A stretch of 64,000 nucleotides of DNA, taken from Telmatactis stephensoni (taxonomy: Eukaryota > Cnidaria > Anthozoa > Actiniaria > Isophelliidae). A model generated the notes under the pieces. The model saw only the letters and a list, made by a program, of their open reading frames with translations. It was not told the DNA's origin and made no database searches. Where the stretch lies: assembly GCA_029948255.1 (NCBI GenBank), contig JALIZF010001629.1, positions 426,501-490,500 of the forward strand, read 5' to 3'. Every line of letters begins with the position of its first letter. Positions within the stretch are counted from its first letter, which is position 1. Below, in pieces: positions 34,301 to 45,016 of this stretch. A program made the position numbers and the translations under genes.

Positions 34301-37300
34301 GGCTACCTTTGTGGTGTTGTATTACTCGGGCTACCTTGTGGTGTATTACTCGGGCTAACTTGTGGTGTTGTATTACTTGGGCTACCTTATGGTGTTGTAT
34401 TACTGGGACTACCTTGTGGTAATGTATTACTTGGGCTACCTTGTGGTGTTGTATTACTAGGGCTACCTTGTGGTGTTGTATTACTAGGGCTACCTTGTGG
34501 CGTTGTATTACTAGGGCTACCTTGTGGTGTTGTATTACTAGGGCTAACTTGTGGTGTTGTATTACTAGGGCTACCTTGTGGTGTTGTATTACTAGGGCTA
34601 CCTTGTGGTGTTGTATTACTAGGGCTACCTTGTGGCGTTGTATTACTAGGGCTACCTTGTGGTGTTGTATTACTAGGGCTAACTTGTGGTGTTGTATTAC
34701 TAGGGCTACCTTGTGGTGTTGTATTACTAGGGCTACCTTGTGGTGTTGTATTACTAGGGCTACCTTGTGGCGTTGTATTACTAGGGCTACCTTGTGGTAT
34801 TGTATTACTAGGGCTACCTTGTGGTAATGTATTACTTGGGCTGATCAAAATAAGTCACTTTAATTAGGCTACCCGAGTTTGTGACCACCAATGTTTGATG
34901 ATTGGTTGATGTGGTGATATTTCTTTGATATGCTTGTGAGTTACTTTCTCTCAAAGAGTAATTTCATGAAAGATTAATACATCAGTGTGTTTCAGGTTCG
35001 TGAAATGACACGTTACATACGACAAGCCTTTCTTGATAACCTTGATGGTATTACATGGATGGATAAAAACACTAAAATGAATGCACAGGCAAAGGTAACA
35101 TGTTCAAATAACTTGTTGTCTCCAACAGAAAATGATATGTAATAGACCTTTGCCCATGCTTGAAAATGATCACAGAACAATATAAATCCAAGTTCAGGCT
35201 GGAGTTGACAAAATACGGTAAGGGCCTGCCTTATATGAACCCCAAGGGAAAAGAAAACAAAAAAGTCAGCCCACTTAACTGGGCCAGCCTGATTTATATA
35301 ATCAGGCCCTAGATGTATGGGTTTGAAAACTCTAACCTTGACTTGAATCTGTTACGTGGTCAGTCATGGAAATGGCTTAAAATTCAAGCCTCCAACAATG
35401 TAGCTACAGACAGTTTTGTGTCAAAAAAAATTCAAAACGTGACATTTTTTGTCATCAGGCTGAAGCAATTGTAGAAGACATTGGATATCCTGACTACATC
35501 AAAGATCCTACCAAACTAGCTGCTGAGATCAAGGGTGTAAGTGCAGCTACTTAGTTAACAATTACTGGAATTGGTGGTGGGGGTGTGCCACCGGAGTTCT
35601 AGAAACCTGACCCTGTTTAAGACACTCAAAAGTGAAAAAAACATACCCTGTTCAAGACAAAAGAGGAGAAAATCGACCCTAGCCTCGTCATTCGATTCCG
35701 ATCCGTTGCATATTAGAGAAAAAAAACGGCTGAGGAAGCGCTTTTTTTTATATTTTCAATATAGTATCCTATCTAAGACACATAAAGATGATATGGCTTG
35801 GGATCTCGTCAAAATTATAGATCCTGTTTAAGACAATTTTGGGTAAAACGTATACCCTGTTCAAGACAGCAGGGCCAAAAACCATACCCTATCCAGCGGC
35901 ACATACCCGTATAGCAAATATATGGGAGTACCCCCCGGGTGGAATTTATAACTGCCATGCAAGACCTACAAGGGAAGCATTATCAAACATATGACTCTCA
36001 GTGATTAAACTGCAACTTAATTGCATAAATACATTATTATTGATATGTGCTTGCACGTAACTAACTTGCATGCCAGTTGCAGAATATTACAAGAGACATA
36101 TACATCAGTTTCTTTCATGTATATGTAACATTTCAGAAGCAATATTTGCAACCTCTTTGTTCAATAACCAAATCAATTTCAATCTCAAACACAAATGTCC
36201 ATGGAGCTTCATGAGCAGTCTATTTTGTTTTCAGCTTGAAGTTGGAGACAAACTACTTGTTAATGTCCAAAAAATGATGAAGTTTGCTATTCAAGATAGT
36301 TTTGGAGATTTGCAAAAGCCAGTGGACAGAGATCAGTGAGTGAATTCAAGAGTTTGTTTGGTTTTAAATCAATAAAATATATATTTATGAATTGATGATA
36401 ATTCTCTAGGTGGCTTCTTGGTCCATCTCAAACTAATGGGTACTATGCTGTTCGTCAGAATAGAATTGGTAGGTGACAATGATGTGCAGTTTTACAGTAA
36501 AATAACTATAGTTCAGCTATGAAAATTCATCCATCAGAAAACATATATGGCAGACTCCAGAAATTATGCAATTTAGCAATTCAACCTTAAATTATTATTT
36601 GTTTGATTTGCAGTTTTTCTAGCTGGTATATTACAGCCTCCATTCTACAATGCTATTTATCCAAAGTAAGTTAATTCATTTATTTTAGAAAATGGTGCTT
36701 TGGTGGTGATGGTGATGATGATGATGATGATCAATGATCGTGATGATGAATAATGAACATTTATGTAGCACCTATCCAGAATCTGCTCTAGGCGCTTTAC
36801 AAAAACATATAACATGTATGGTAGACTGTGAGCATAGGATGGTGCCTTGGGCTGCCACTACACCATGAAAATTAATTTTAAAATACATACACTACAAATT
36901 ACTGTACTACAAATTACTGATTAAAATTACAAAGAACACACTATAAAATAAAAGTTCACTGATGCATGATGGCCGTTGGTTCAGTTGAGCTCATCCGCCT
37001 TTGATGATGATGATGATGAAAATGGTGATGAAAAATAAATGCATGACAGTATTGGTAAAAGTGTCAATTTGATGCAAAACTGACTATAGCTAGACAGTGC
37101 TCAACTGTCAACTTCCAGGCCACCAAACACCCAGTGACAACTTTTAAATGGCTGACACTTCATCTGAACTGCAGGGTGAAAGCCATTCAACATGCAGCCA
37201 ACAGTTGTCCAACTTGGGCAGCATTAGTGACCAACTATTCAGTGCCAGTTGTGTAACTAATGGTTGACAGCTGGCTAATTAACAGCAGATCAGTGGTTTA

Positions 37301-40300
37301 TTTATACATCATTATACATTTTTACTGATAATATGAGATGAGCATGATCAAAATGAGGAAAAACACAATACAATAATAATAAATAAATTATTTATTAAAT
37401 TAAATTATGGTAATGATGGTGGTACTTTTAATAATACTAATGATCTCTAATTACAGCTATTTAGCATATGGTGCTATTGGTATGGTTATTGGTCATGAAA
37501 TAACACATGGTTTTGATGGCTCTGGTAAGTGAATAAAAATTTATTCTTTCTTGCAGTATGCTAGCCAGCTGTACATAAGTACCAACACTCTGAATTACTA
37601 GTTGGGACGTGGAAAAAAAACCTATGAATATTGGGCACCATCGAGATTTAATTTTTGGGAGTAGGTTATTTTTGATGTGTGTACTCAAAAAAGTAATTTT
37701 AGAATGACTTTTATCTGGTCTATTTTGCACGTAAAAATGGTTGTTTTTTCTTCTAAAGTAAGTTTTCTCAAAAGAAAAAAACTAGGATCCAAATGAAAGG
37801 AGGGCACCATCCCCCCAGGCCCCTCCCTGGATCCGCCAACCCAATTTGACCTCTTGTGCACTTAAACTTATGGGCAACATGGTTCTTTTCACTCCCTGAG
37901 TCTCTTTGAAAAACAACACAGGTATCCCAACTCTTCATATCAGGGAAAATGTAGGAAGCCCAAACTAAAAGTCATCAAAATATAAGCACAGGTAACCCAA
38001 GGATTAATTTCTATTGGTTGTTATTTCAGGCAGAGCATATGATAAAGATGGTAATTTTAAGAACTGGTGGTCACTCGAGTCCAGCAACAACTTTCAGCAA
38101 AGAAGTCAATGCCTTGTGGACCAGTATAGTAAATTTGAAATATTTGGAGCAAAGGTATATCAAGTGAACTCTGTCTCAATGAATACAGTTGTACAACCAG
38201 AATAGAGTGGATTTTGTATGACTGTAAAAATGCAGCAGCAATTTCAAATGTTCTTATAGACGTCACGGCACTGACATGTGTTGATAAAATACTTAATTAA
38301 TCATAATTCATGCATGCCCATGATGCATAGCGAAAAACCATGTGCTTTGTATATAATCCAAGATGGCGGAGTAAAATCCACAGTTTGTTTTAGTCTCTGT
38401 TTCTCTTCAATATTAACCTAAAATCCTACCACTTTAATCAACATGGTGGCACTGGCGGGATACTAACTTCAAATGGCGACTGGTCAATTCAGACTACCTC
38501 CCAACTTGGACGTAAACACTGGAAATATCTCCGAAAATTTCAAGCGATGGAGACGACAAGTCGAAGTCTATCTATCAGCTTCGGGTGCGACTGAGAAAGA
38601 CGAAAAAGTTCAAACTGCGATTATTCTAAATTGTGCAGGCCCTCATGTTCTCGAGGTGTATGATAATTTTACGTGGGAAATGCCGAAGATACAAATAAAC
38701 CCGACAAAGTATTCGAAGCTTTAGAGAAATACTGCAACCCGAGAGATAATGAAGTGATTGAATCTCATAGATTCTGGAATACTCCATACCAGGAACCGTT
38801 TGATAAAATTCTTCACAGAGCTTCAAACGAGAGCAGCTTCCTGTAACTTTCAAGAAAAGGACAGGATGATGAGAGATAAAAATAGTGTTTACAGTGACAG
38901 GCAAACTTCAAGAATTACTCCTTAGAGAAGATAATCTCACACTTGAGAAAGCTTGAAAATTGAAGAGCATTTAGAACAGTCTAACAGACAAGTCAAAGAG
39001 TTCAGAAATAACACTACTACAAATACTTCAAGTTCTTCACCTCAGGTAAATAAATTATCAAAGAAAACCGCTCACGGGGCACGTGACAAGAAGAACCTAC
39101 CGAGGAAAGCAAACCCTCTTAGCAAGGTAATAACTGTTTACAATTGTAAATTTTGTGGCTACAAGCAGTGAGCGTAAACGAGAGAAATGTCCTGCTTGGG
39201 GCAAAACCTGTGATAATTGCAAAGGGCTCAACCATTTCAATTCTAAATGTAATAAAAAGGTGCATGCAGTTTCACAATCAGATAGCTTCAACGATGACTT
39301 CAATGATGACTTTATGATAAATGGCTCAAGGCTATTAACCATGAAGGAAATAATGTTACCACCACACTCACCGTGAATGATCTTGACGTCAAATTCCAAC
39401 TTGACAGCGCTGCAGACGTAAATATTATCTGTCAGAAACATGTTAGAAAGCAGCAAGTATCACCTACAGCCATGCGTCTTAACATGTGTAATAAGACTAA
39501 CCTAAAACCTTTAGGTGAAACCTACTTAGGTGTCTTAAACCCTAGTAATAACACTCAACATCAAGTCAAATTTGTTGTGGTACCAAATGGCTTCATTCAT
39601 CTCCTTGGTCCTGAAACTATTCAGGAACTTGGTTTTATTACGATAAATAGTGATTCATTTATCTCTAAAGTCACAACTCCTCAACTGGGTGATCTGGGAG
39701 AAGCAACTCTTAGAGTTGATGAGACTGTTCCACCAAAGGTGCTTCCATGTAGGAAATTTCCCCCAGCCATCCAAGATGATGTCAAGCAAGAATTAGATCA
39801 ACTCAAGTTGTGCTAGTCCTAGTAACTGAACCGACGGAATGGGTTAGTCAAATGGCTGTTGTGCACAAAAGCTATGGTAGATTGCACATCTGTATTGACC
39901 CTCAACCACTGAGAGACGCACTTAAACGTGAACATTATTCAGCAGTATTCAGTATTCAGCAAGCTAGACGTCAAAGAAGCATATAGGCATGTTCGACGAG
40001 ATGAATTCTCCAGTAAGTTAACTACTATGGTAACTCCATCTGGAGGGTACATGTGGAAAAGACTCCCATTTGGTCTTTAAGTATCCAGGGAAATATTCCA
40101 GCGTAAGATAGATGAAGCACCTGAAAGCCTTAAAGGTGTATTCAACATTGTCGACGACATCACTGTAGTTGGATGTGGCTCCACAGAAACTGAAGCTCAA
40201 AAGGATAATCAGCTAAATTTATCGGCAAACTTAAAACGCTGCGCTGAAAGGAACATTATCCTAAATGAGGATAAACAAGAAACTGGACTGAAAGAAATTA

Positions 40301-43300
40301 TTTTGCTATGGCACCATATAATCACAAGGTAAGGTGTGAAGTTGACGAAGGATAGGTCGAAGCCCATACATGGCATGCCTGCACCCGAAGATGCAGAAGG
40401 TGTTATACGTCTCTGCGGCATGGCTCAGTAAATGTCCAGATTCATTCCAGACCTTGCCGGAACACTTGAACCCATACGGGCACTAACCAGAAAGAATGTC
40501 CCATTCGTGTGGTCCAAGGAATGTGAAAATGCTTTTAACACACTTAAGAAGAATCTCTCTGAATCTGCATGTTTAGCTTACTTCGATCCGTCCAAAGAAG
40601 TTGTGATTCAAGTGGACAGTAGCCAACATGGAATCGGTGCAGTACACTCCAAAATGGTCGTCCAATAGAGTACGCATCACGTGCGTTGCAACCATCAGAA
40701 AGGAACTGGGCTCAGATAGAAAAGGAAGCCTTAACTGTCCTATATGGACTTGAACGTTTCGATCAATACACTTTATGGTCGACCCGTAACCGTAGAGAAC
40801 GACTATAAACCACTCGCTGCAATACTACACAAGCCTCTGAGCATGGCTCCTAACGTCTTCAAGACATAATGATGCGCTACAACAGGTATGATGTCAACTT
40901 TGTATTTATAAAAGGTACTGAGTTGCACCTAGCAGACGCACTGAGCAGAGTCCCACCTGGACTCTAGCAAAGGTAACCAAGATGACCGCGCACGAATCAT
41001 GAATGTAATACGTTTGGTGACATACCAGATGCACGACTTGAAGAGATACGCCAAGCAACGACTACTAGATAGTAAGTTTACAAACTGTAATTGAACTAGT
41101 GTTAGAAGGGTGGCCAGAAGAGAAACGAGACACTCCTTCTTGTGCTTTACCTTATTTTGACATTCGTGACTCTTTAGCAATAGCTGATGGAATACTGTTG
41201 AGAGGAGAGGCCGTTGTAATTCCCTACGATCTACGAGCATCAGTGAAGAAAAGACTCCACAGTTCTCACCTAGGTTGTGAAAGTATGCTCCGCCGAGCAA
41301 GAGGTACTGTATTTTGGCCCAACATGGCTAGCGACATAAAGCAAATAGCTGATGCATGTGAAATCTGCCAACAGACGAAACCAAAGAACGTACAAGAACC
41401 TCTAAAACAACACACTGATGGTGATGAACCATGGCAAAAGGTTGGACTTGATTTCTTTCAAATAGCAGATAAGTAGTATCTTGTAGTAGTTGACTATTAT
41501 TCTAACTTCATCGAAGTTGATCAGCTCACAACACTGACAAGTACTCGCACAATAACTCTACTCAAGAAGCACTTCTCTCGATATGGCATACCCAGAATGA
41601 TTGTATCTGATGGTGGTCCACAATTCACCAGCCAAGAGTTTGACTTATTTACCAAGAACTGGGGTATTACACATAGTAAACCTCATCACCAATGCACCAA
41701 CGAGCCAACGGAAAGGCAGAGTCAGCTGTAAAAATTATGAAAAATCTCTTAATCAAAACCCATAAAGAAGGTGGTGACCCTTTCGAAGCAATGTTAGAGC
41801 AGCGAAATACCCCTCGCCAAGACACTAGTTACAGTCCTGCTGAAATGATGTTTAATCGCAAACTACGCACTTTTCTACCAATAGTAAGCAATCAATCTAA
41901 GGACACTGTTATTCAAGAAAGGCGTGAACGTCGTAAGCATAGCGTCAAGAAAAGTCATGATCGTAAATCACGAGAATTGTCGGAACTGGACATTGGACAG
42001 ACTGTATTCTTCCAACATGTCGAAGGACAGAACTGGAAATTAGGTGAAGTTACTCAAATCCTTGGTCCCAACACTTACCAGGTGAAAAGCCCTGATGGAG
42101 GTACCTATCGAAGGAACCGTGTACACATGCGACCTACTAAAGTACAGTACAGAGCTCGTGATATGTCTCCAATCCGAGTATCTCATTCTTCTAATGAAGC
42201 AGCACCAAAACTGCAGAAAGGAACACCAATGCTCAACTTGCCCTCTGATGCAAAGGTGGAAGATAACTCAACAAGCAACTCTCAGATTGAAAGTCTACCC
42301 ACTGATACTTCCAAGCAAGCATCAAAGATTGACAGACCAAGACGTGTGGTAAAACCACCTGCTCGTTTTAATGACTATGTTACCAGATTTGGACTCAGAT
42401 TAATTGAAAAGTGATTGTTCAAGTTAATTGACATTTTTTATTTCAAAGTTGTTAAGAATGTTTATGTGGACTTTGCAGAACTTTAAGTGACCCTTACATT
42501 TAGCTTTTCCTTAAGAAGAAGGGATGTTGATAAAATACTTAATTAATCATAATTCATGCATGCCCATGATGCATAGCGAAAAACCATGTGCTTTGTATAT
42601 AATCCAAGATGGCGGAGTAAAATCCACAGTTTGTTTTAGTCTCTGTTTCTCTTCAATATTAACCTAAAATCCTACCACTTTAATCAACAACATGGTCATG
42701 GCACAGTCCATTTCACACTCATACCAATTCTTCTCGAACAGACTACACTTTTAACCAAATTTCTTGAGGCTCAGTTTAGTGTAATAAATTGGTCTCGAGG
42801 GGGAGGGGTACTCTTATAACAGCACAACAAGGAGGAGTGAAGCCCTTTTTTAGGGGCCTCAGATTTTTAAAAACTATAAAGTTAATGAGGGGGGAGGGGG
42901 CCAATATTTGCCAGATTGGTCTTCTTGGGGGGTCTCATTGGGGGGTCTCGTTTTACCTTCCCATTATATTATATTATATCTTTTAAATCTTAGTAAACCC
43001 CACCCCTCCCCCCTCCAGGAGTAGGACATCGTAGTAAATAATTGAAATGTAGTGTAGTAGTTGTGGTTTCATGGTAAATAATGATAGAATTTTATTCCAC
43101 AGATCAATGGCAACCTAACACTCAATGAAAACATTGCTGATAATGGTGGTATCAAGGTTGCTTATGAAGTGAGTGCAAAAAAACTCTTTTACTGATACAA
43201 GATAATCTTTAATCCCTATTCATCCCTGTACAAAAAAGGGAAATGTTCAACCATTCATTAAGGTCATATATCTCTCACATCTCTATTTATATATCACTCA

Positions 43301-45016
43301 TATCTCTATTTATACAGGATATACAGTCACATATCTCTATTTATATATCTCTATTTATATATACACATTAACCAAGTGTTGGAGGGATGTCAAAGAACCC
43401 ACAACACACAACTAACCAGAAATAGTAGGACACGAAAGTTCAATGTTTGGTCTCACCATAATTATGCTACAGGGCCCCATCCCACAGTAATTGGTAAAAA
43501 TAGCCGTTGTGGTGTCCCTGCCTTCAAAACCAAAACTTAAAAACCAATAAAATTAGCCTTAGTAACAGGCATGTTTTTGCAGAACAACTTCAGAGCAAGT
43601 AAAAAATTTACTCAGGCTACATTAAAATATGGTAATACAATAACAGTTGTTAATAATACTAATCTTTATGAATGTTATGTTACTTTAGGGGTACAAGGCG
43701 TGGTCCAAGAAGAATGGAGGGGTAGGGGTACTGCCTGGTTTGGGGTTAACAGAAGATCAACTTTTCTTTGTAGGGTTTGCCCAGGTCAGTATTGTTGTAG
43801 AACATTTTGCAGGCCATTCCACATTATGCCAATAAATACCTGTGTATTTCCACAGAAATTAAAGTTAAAATTTATAAATGAATCAGCCACATACATTAGG
43901 AGGAGAATTAGAAAATATTGGCTTTTATTTGTACAGTGTAATTCACAATGTGGAAGTTAAACTTTTGAGTGTAATTTATGATTCTTAATTATTATCATTA
44001 TTAGTTAACCTTTAATATTATTGTGATTATATTCCATTTTATTATTCATTTTATTTTCAAAGCCTTGGTGCAGTATTTATACCAAGAAACCAGCATTGGC
44101 ACAGATCCAGATAGACAATCATTCAAATGCTAAGTACAGGTAGGCTTTAAGAGAGATTAACCAGTCATATTATATCAGTCCTCATGTAGAAAAATGTCAG
44201 CATAAATGCGTATCCTTACTACAACACAATTGCAGGGAACTTAACTGATAGTATGTAATAGTCAAAAGAAACATAAGAACACAGGTCCACCAGCCATGCC
44301 GACTGCAGTCTCTACAACTAGAGAACAGTACGACTTAGAAGAATCTTCACACAAATGCATCCAAATGAGAACACATTTAAAGCACAAATGCATTCAAACT
44401 CAAGTGGTTTCAAATGCATTCCAATAGCTATCAATATTTAGTCCTCTAAAACAAGAGGATGTGTGTTTCCTTTGTCTGGCTGTTCTTCAAATGGGTTTGC
44501 TGACTTAGTGAATGCTAGAGCTTTTGTAAATACTCTTTAGACAACCACACAAAAGCCAAGAAATAGAGATTCTTTTAGCTTGGCTAAGTTAGAGAAGACT
44601 TGTAAGACACTTGTCAAGTGTTTTGTCTTTTCTCTGCATAGAAATGAGGCTTCAAGGTGAATAGTAAGTAAGACCCTCCACATAATAGGGGTAATAGTTG
44701 TTGATCACTAGAACTAAAATCACTTTGTTCTCAAATTGAAATGAGCCAAGTTTGTTATCAATAGCTACTTTTTCCACTAGTATGTGGACTAGTCATCGAC
44801 AACTAATTGTAATTGACAACTACTAAGTTATCAATAACTATGCCCTAATCTGTGAGGCCCTAAATAACACAAGTAATAAATACCTCCTGAAGACAACTTT
44901 ATGAATTATTTTTCAGAGTCTTAGGCACCCTGCAAAACTATGAGAAGTTTGCCGAAGTCTTCAAATGCAAGAAAGACTCATACATGAACCCAACTAAGAA
45001 GTGTAAAGTGTGGTAG
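16321..45016 (+). CDS. M13 zinc metallopeptidase (neprilysin/ECE-like), complete
   Basis: Type II membrane ectopeptidase of the neprilysin family. Exons: 16321-16576 (1a), 23704-23894, 31866-32114, 32865-32930, 33031-33144, 33275-33406, 33494-33630, 34048-34276, 34996-35094, 35459-35536, 36235-36335, 36410-36468, 36614-36665, 37457-37524, 38030-38154, 43103-43168, 43689-43784, 44063-44139, 44917-45016. They join to 764 codons plus TAG, close to the usual ~750. Visible in order: membrane segment (about residues 24-47), [19 protein letters not shown] substrate strand, AGILQPPF, zinc motif HEITHGFDG (exon 14), ENIADNGG with the third zinc ligand (exon 16), His in exon 18 (DNHSN), and C-terminal Cys-Lys-Val-Trp (exon 19). 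All introns are GT-AG. Start chosen at 16321, not the in-frame ATG 24 bases upstream, because the paralogue begins there. Introns 2 and 15 hold LTR elements. AATAAA at 45994 is a possible polyadenylation signal. Confidence 0.92.
17152..17401 (+). CDS. Alternative first exon 1b of the plus-strand M13 peptidase
   Basis: Opens with ATG and codes for an acidic cytoplasmic tail (MDDFYGEGE), a basic stop-transfer stretch (KLRHFGKFR), one membrane segment ending in AVEKS, and the juxtamembrane Cys pair (CNSRNCL). It ends AG|GTAAGT in phase 1, exactly like exon 1a, so it could splice to exon 2 at 23704 and give a 762-residue protein with a different intracellular tail. The alternative is a remnant of a tandem partial duplication. 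The minus-strand gene shows no counterpart in its intron 1. Confidence 0.7.
17906..17931. repeat. (AAT)n microsatellite
   Basis: A run of AAT triplets, in intron 1 of the plus-strand gene. Confidence 0.9.
18484..18790. repeat. Degenerate (GAAT/GGAT)n low-complexity tract
   Basis: About 300 bp of purine-rich tetramers (GAAT, GGAT, GAAC, AAAG), open on the minus strand only because of its composition. Confidence 0.9.
19265..19487 (+). CDS. Alternative N-terminal exon 1c of the plus-strand M13 peptidase
   Basis: A third copy of the tail-membrane-Cys cassette: acidic start, KLRHFQKFR, a Leu/Val/Ile-rich membrane segment ending LLYAVEKSS, and [11 protein letters not shown]. It ends phase 1 before GTATGT, as 1a and 1b do. 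Unlike them it has no in-frame ATG before the membrane segment and is preceded by a T-rich tract and AG, so it would need an upstream exon carrying the start. It is closer to 1b than to 1a (KLRHF.KFR shared). Confidence 0.65.
19601..20798. mobile_element. 1.2-kb TTAA foldback element
   Basis: TTAA at 19601 and 20795 flank near-perfect inverted arms of about 259 bp (19601-19859, 20540-20798) starting GGTAGCTCGGTCTAG. The arms share with the 9181 element the start pattern TTAAGG.(A)GCTCG and an inner motif around CTCATTTTCGAGAAAAAT. The ~680-bp middle shows no protein. Confidence 0.7.
21041..21570 (-). mobile_element. Probable non-LTR retrotransposon 3' fragment
   Basis: Read on the minus strand, this AT-rich segment ends in AATAAAG followed by (ATT)n (21041-21058), a common layout of LINE 3' ends. 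It includes (AAAT)n and a C-run near 21222. No protein was recognised. Confidence 0.35.
21635..22101. mobile_element. TTAA-flanked palindromic element, 467 bp
   Basis: TTAA at 21635 and 22098 flank inverted arms of about 155 bp (GTGCCTATCACCCATATT against AATATGGATGATAGGAGC). The arms are noticeably more diverged than in the 9181 and 19601 elements, so this copy looks older. Confidence 0.6.
22266..22841. mobile_element. MITE with ~75-bp inverted ends, hosting a SINE
   Basis: Left end 22266-22340 and right end 22770-22841 are inverted copies (GAAACGTTGTCGGGTCTAAA and complement). The interior is mostly a minus-strand SINE. Confidence 0.6.
22390..22650 (-). mobile_element. tRNA-derived SINE
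   Basis: On the minus strand, a tRNA-like head starts near 22647 (GGATGGCACAGTTGGTTGGT as box A region) and has GAATTCGATCCCC as box B. The body runs left to about 22390. The tRNA-like part has no proper acceptor stem, so it is not a tRNA gene. Confidence 0.6.
22916..23099. mobile_element. MITE with ATTCACCAACATA ends
   Basis: TTTTAGTATTCACCAACATA at the left is inverted at the right end (TATGTTGGTGAATACTAAAA). It is flanked directly by the next hairpin. Confidence 0.5.
23099..23202. repeat. Hairpin-forming inverted repeat
   Basis: CAATTAGACCTC at the left pairs with GAGGTCTAATTG at the right, with continued pairing through GGACTACGAG and GGCTA. About 40-bp imperfect arms. Confidence 0.6.
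24559..24726 (-). repeat. 3' LTR of the gypsy element
   Basis: 168 bp, begins TGTTACACTCC and ends TACGTCACA on the plus strand. No difference seen from the copy at 31304. Confidence 0.95.
25043..29833 (-). CDS. pol of the gypsy element with N-terminal MYND finger
   Basis: Polyprotein of about 1,596 codons with no stop, read by -1 frameshift from gag. Order: MYND-type zinc finger (29648-29761; [21 protein letters not shown]), aspartic protease (LWDTGAQVS), reverse transcriptase (YIDDVIVFS), RNase H ([13 protein letters not shown]), integrase HHCC zinc domain and D,D(35)E core ([16 protein letters not shown], ending in the E of GKTERFNQ), then a GPF/Y-like module (AGDRVLVRN...GPGKL) and a long acidic C-terminal tail. 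All catalytic motifs look intact. It supplies reverse transcription and integration for the element. The MYND finger is not a standard part of gypsy pol. Confidence 0.92.
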   Translation of the reverse strand, partial: GKRDDATTKGREVAADDTHAKSRVCNNCSERGLWNCCASCKSVYYCSDKCQRMDWKTHKPLCIAINHLSARQEDNVDIDNDIDDGVFVCHLTPKQRSTLGQLVGRKCTIFCYLNNVKVEALWDTGAQVSVISREFVEQNFPLISVRSIAELIGHTPLDLKAANGTKLPFVGWVEVDFELNSPNNVAHQFKVPFLVSENPLELPIIGYNVIEQVVTTFQGDDSNENALHSLLSANFKGQASQNACAIVNFIQSVNQTEELCVVKTNKKKIVIPKSDTAIVVCRANTGYLQNETPALLEPEMSDHIPSGLEIQETLVTLQRGTSNIIRVQVTNNTKHDIVLQGRTIIGRLHLVRSVTPLEVKPKECSELNVNCVNEVAVTEKYGKQTKQHEKQIGELTGSLAEIDIGDLTDEQRSLVTQMLIDESESFSKNDTDIGCIPDFQMDINLTDNQPVQRNYTRVPRPLYEEVKTYIEDLLNKGWIRPSRSAYASPIVCVRKKDGDLRLCVDFRELNKKTFADRHPLPRVQDILDNLGGNAWFSMLDQGKAYHQGFIAPTSRHLTAFVTPWGLWEWVRVPFGLKNAVAEYQRFMENCLTGLRDEICIPYIDDVIVFSKTFEDHVEHIRTVLRRLRDEGVKLKPRKCRLFKREVTCLGRIVSSDGHRPDPSNMQAVIALKDSKPSTVGEVRKLLGLLGYHRQYIPNFSKTAKCLFELIQSDSSSTRKGGLTSSTVITWKDKHQQALNNLIDALISPPVLIYPDWQKPFILFTDASKDGLGAALYQEHDNDIRPVAFASRTLTPAERNYNLHSGKLEFLALKWAVSEHFRDYLYYAPHFTVYTDNNPLTYVQTTAKLNATGHRWVAELADFNFTIKYQPGRMNTVADTLSRMPLDRTKLDGHFIQTACQDEISATFAGVTMLSTRETAWVTSISDCPDLLDSDQPSLRDIEGERLTTRQLRLAQQSDLGISRVLELKRAGQRPSQYRTRNETRTTRALLREWSKLEIGDDGLLRRRTANHLQLVLPGSKRPLVYRELHQEMGHLGADRVIQLARERFYWPNMQRDITHFVTKVCHCLKQRRPRLPTRAPMESVSSSTPFELISIDFVHLERSSGGFEYLLVVVDHFTRFAQAYPTKNKSAKTVADKIFNDLIPRFGYPARILHDQGKEFENHLFKQLEQLSGIHHTRTTPYHPQGNGKTERFNQTLLAMLRTLPENHKSHWKDYVNKVVHAYNCTPNNSTGFSPFYLLYGRSPRLPIDLVLGTENRENTPTSYGEYVKKWKTAMQEAYNLALKKSQQSSTRGARNYNRRLNFTLLQAGDRVLVRNLTPRGGPGKLRAYWENDVYVVISRRGTGPVYEVRREGGEGNTRVLHRNLLFPCDFLQPTDKRPPPRAQRRPRQGQRQRNQPSEPDMSDGSDTESEHELALAVRPRPVEDQTMMTNDEHDKGQTMEENDGLEEVEMLPSDGDNDSNDIEDGVLEQTEESEEREVSQSVDQHDDPGPVNSAEESRYPSRERRLPERWGYDVFSNTAKPQTTQDCHQVIPHPILYCVQPPYYQARPTFYPYQMPHPYQTFQPTHGWHGIRGRNPAFNPWFSAPNLRGTTQTTC
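29794..31105 (-). CDS. gag of the gypsy element, one frameshift
   Basis: Capsid-type precursor that packages the element RNA. The first part (31105 down to about 30350) and the second part (30327 to 29794) are in different frames. They join naturally if one base is removed from a run of six T (30349-30354, plus-strand A). The C-terminal part has a zinc knuckle [14 protein letters not shown] (C-x2-C-x4-H-x4-C), typical of gag nucleocapsid. The shift is inside gag, not at the gag-pol border, so it is more likely a mutation or a homopolymer error than programmed frameshifting. Confidence 0.85.
29827..29833 (-). promoter_or_regulatory. -1 ribosomal frameshift slippery heptamer (gag-pol)
   Basis: G GGA AAC on the minus strand is in the correct phase for gag (GGA and AAC are gag codons). 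Slipping back one base leads into the open pol frame, which is closed by TAA just upstream. Seven bases downstream, CGCTAC can pair with GTAGCG, a 6-bp stem containing the gag TAG stop (29794-29796). This heptamer class is known from retroviral -1 frameshift sites. Confidence 0.75.
31304..31471 (-). repeat. 5' LTR of the gypsy element
   Basis: Identical to the 3' LTR as read. The inner side carries the primer-binding-site-like TGG sequence. Confidence 0.95.
34289..34850. repeat. 27-bp minisatellite with 135-bp higher-order period (plus-strand gene)
   Basis: About 21 copies of TTGTGGTGTTGTATTACTAG plus GGCTACC, starting about 12 bp after the exon 8 donor at 34276. Between 34441 and 34790 variant units (CGTTG in place of TGTTG; CTAAC in place of CTACC) recur every fifth unit, which gives a five-unit, 135-bp higher-order repeat. 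Confidence 0.95.
35571..35940. repeat. Dispersed repeat ending in GTACCCCCCGGG
   Basis: Internal sub-repeats of CCCTGTTCAAGACA / CCTGTTTAAGACA and an end reading ATGGGAGTACCCCCCGGG. Similar G-run ends with ACTCCTATATATG occur near 63812. Intron 10 of the plus-strand gene. Confidence 0.4.
36755..36850. repeat. Short dispersed repeat (GCGCTTTACA type)
   Basis: ATTTATGTAGCACCTATCCA followed by TCTAGGCGCTTTACAAA resembles a repeat common in marine invertebrate genomes. Intron 13; flanked by (GAT)n tracts also present in intron 13 of the paralogue. Confidence 0.35.
38279..38443 (+). repeat. 5' LTR of the decayed gypsy element
   Basis: 165 bp with a 7-bp perfect terminal inverted repeat; no difference seen from the 3' LTR. 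Confidence 0.92.
38473..42414 (+). pseudogene. Broken gag-pol of the intron 15 gypsy element
   Basis: Pieces in order: gag start (ATG 38473, open to 38724, then shifted), zinc-knuckle region near 39150-39250 ([21 protein letters not shown]), protease ([10 protein letters not shown], where the usual D-[ST]-G-A is altered), RT fragments with stops (39820-40430), RNase H piece (40432-40668), integrase zinc domain (41099-41476, [11 protein letters not shown] ... CEICQQTK), integrase core interrupted by a TAG at 41474, and the integrase C-terminus (41692-42414, NGKAESAVK). At least six frameshifts or stops, so it cannot make its own proteins. Confidence 0.85.
42525..42689 (+). repeat. 3' LTR of the decayed gypsy element
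   Basis: 165 bp, identical as read to 38279-38443. Confidence 0.92.

Larger units (their letters stand above)
38279..42689 (+). mobile_element. Ty3/gypsy LTR retrotransposon, decayed, in intron 15
   Basis: Two 165-bp LTRs (38279-38443, 42525-42689) begin TGTTGAT and end ATCAACA and appear identical. ACATG flanks both (38274-38278, 42690-42694). TGGTGGCACTGGCGGGAT follows the 5' LTR directly as a likely primer-binding site. The inner coding region is broken many times. Same orientation as the host gene. Confidence 0.92.
38205..42737. mobile_element. MITE remnant split by an LTR retrotransposon
   Basis: GAGTGGATTTTGTATGACTG at the left and the complement of GAGAAGAATTGGTATGAGTG at the right resemble the inverted ends of the 8648 family. 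Removing the LTR element and one copy of its ACATG duplication leaves an element of about 120 bp. Confidence 0.45.

Noticed and set aside
34387..34848. Long open frames on both strands over the minisatellite (also 6582-6939)
   Set aside because: The 27-bp unit is a multiple of three, so any stop-free frame stays open; the sequence is intronic and repetitive.
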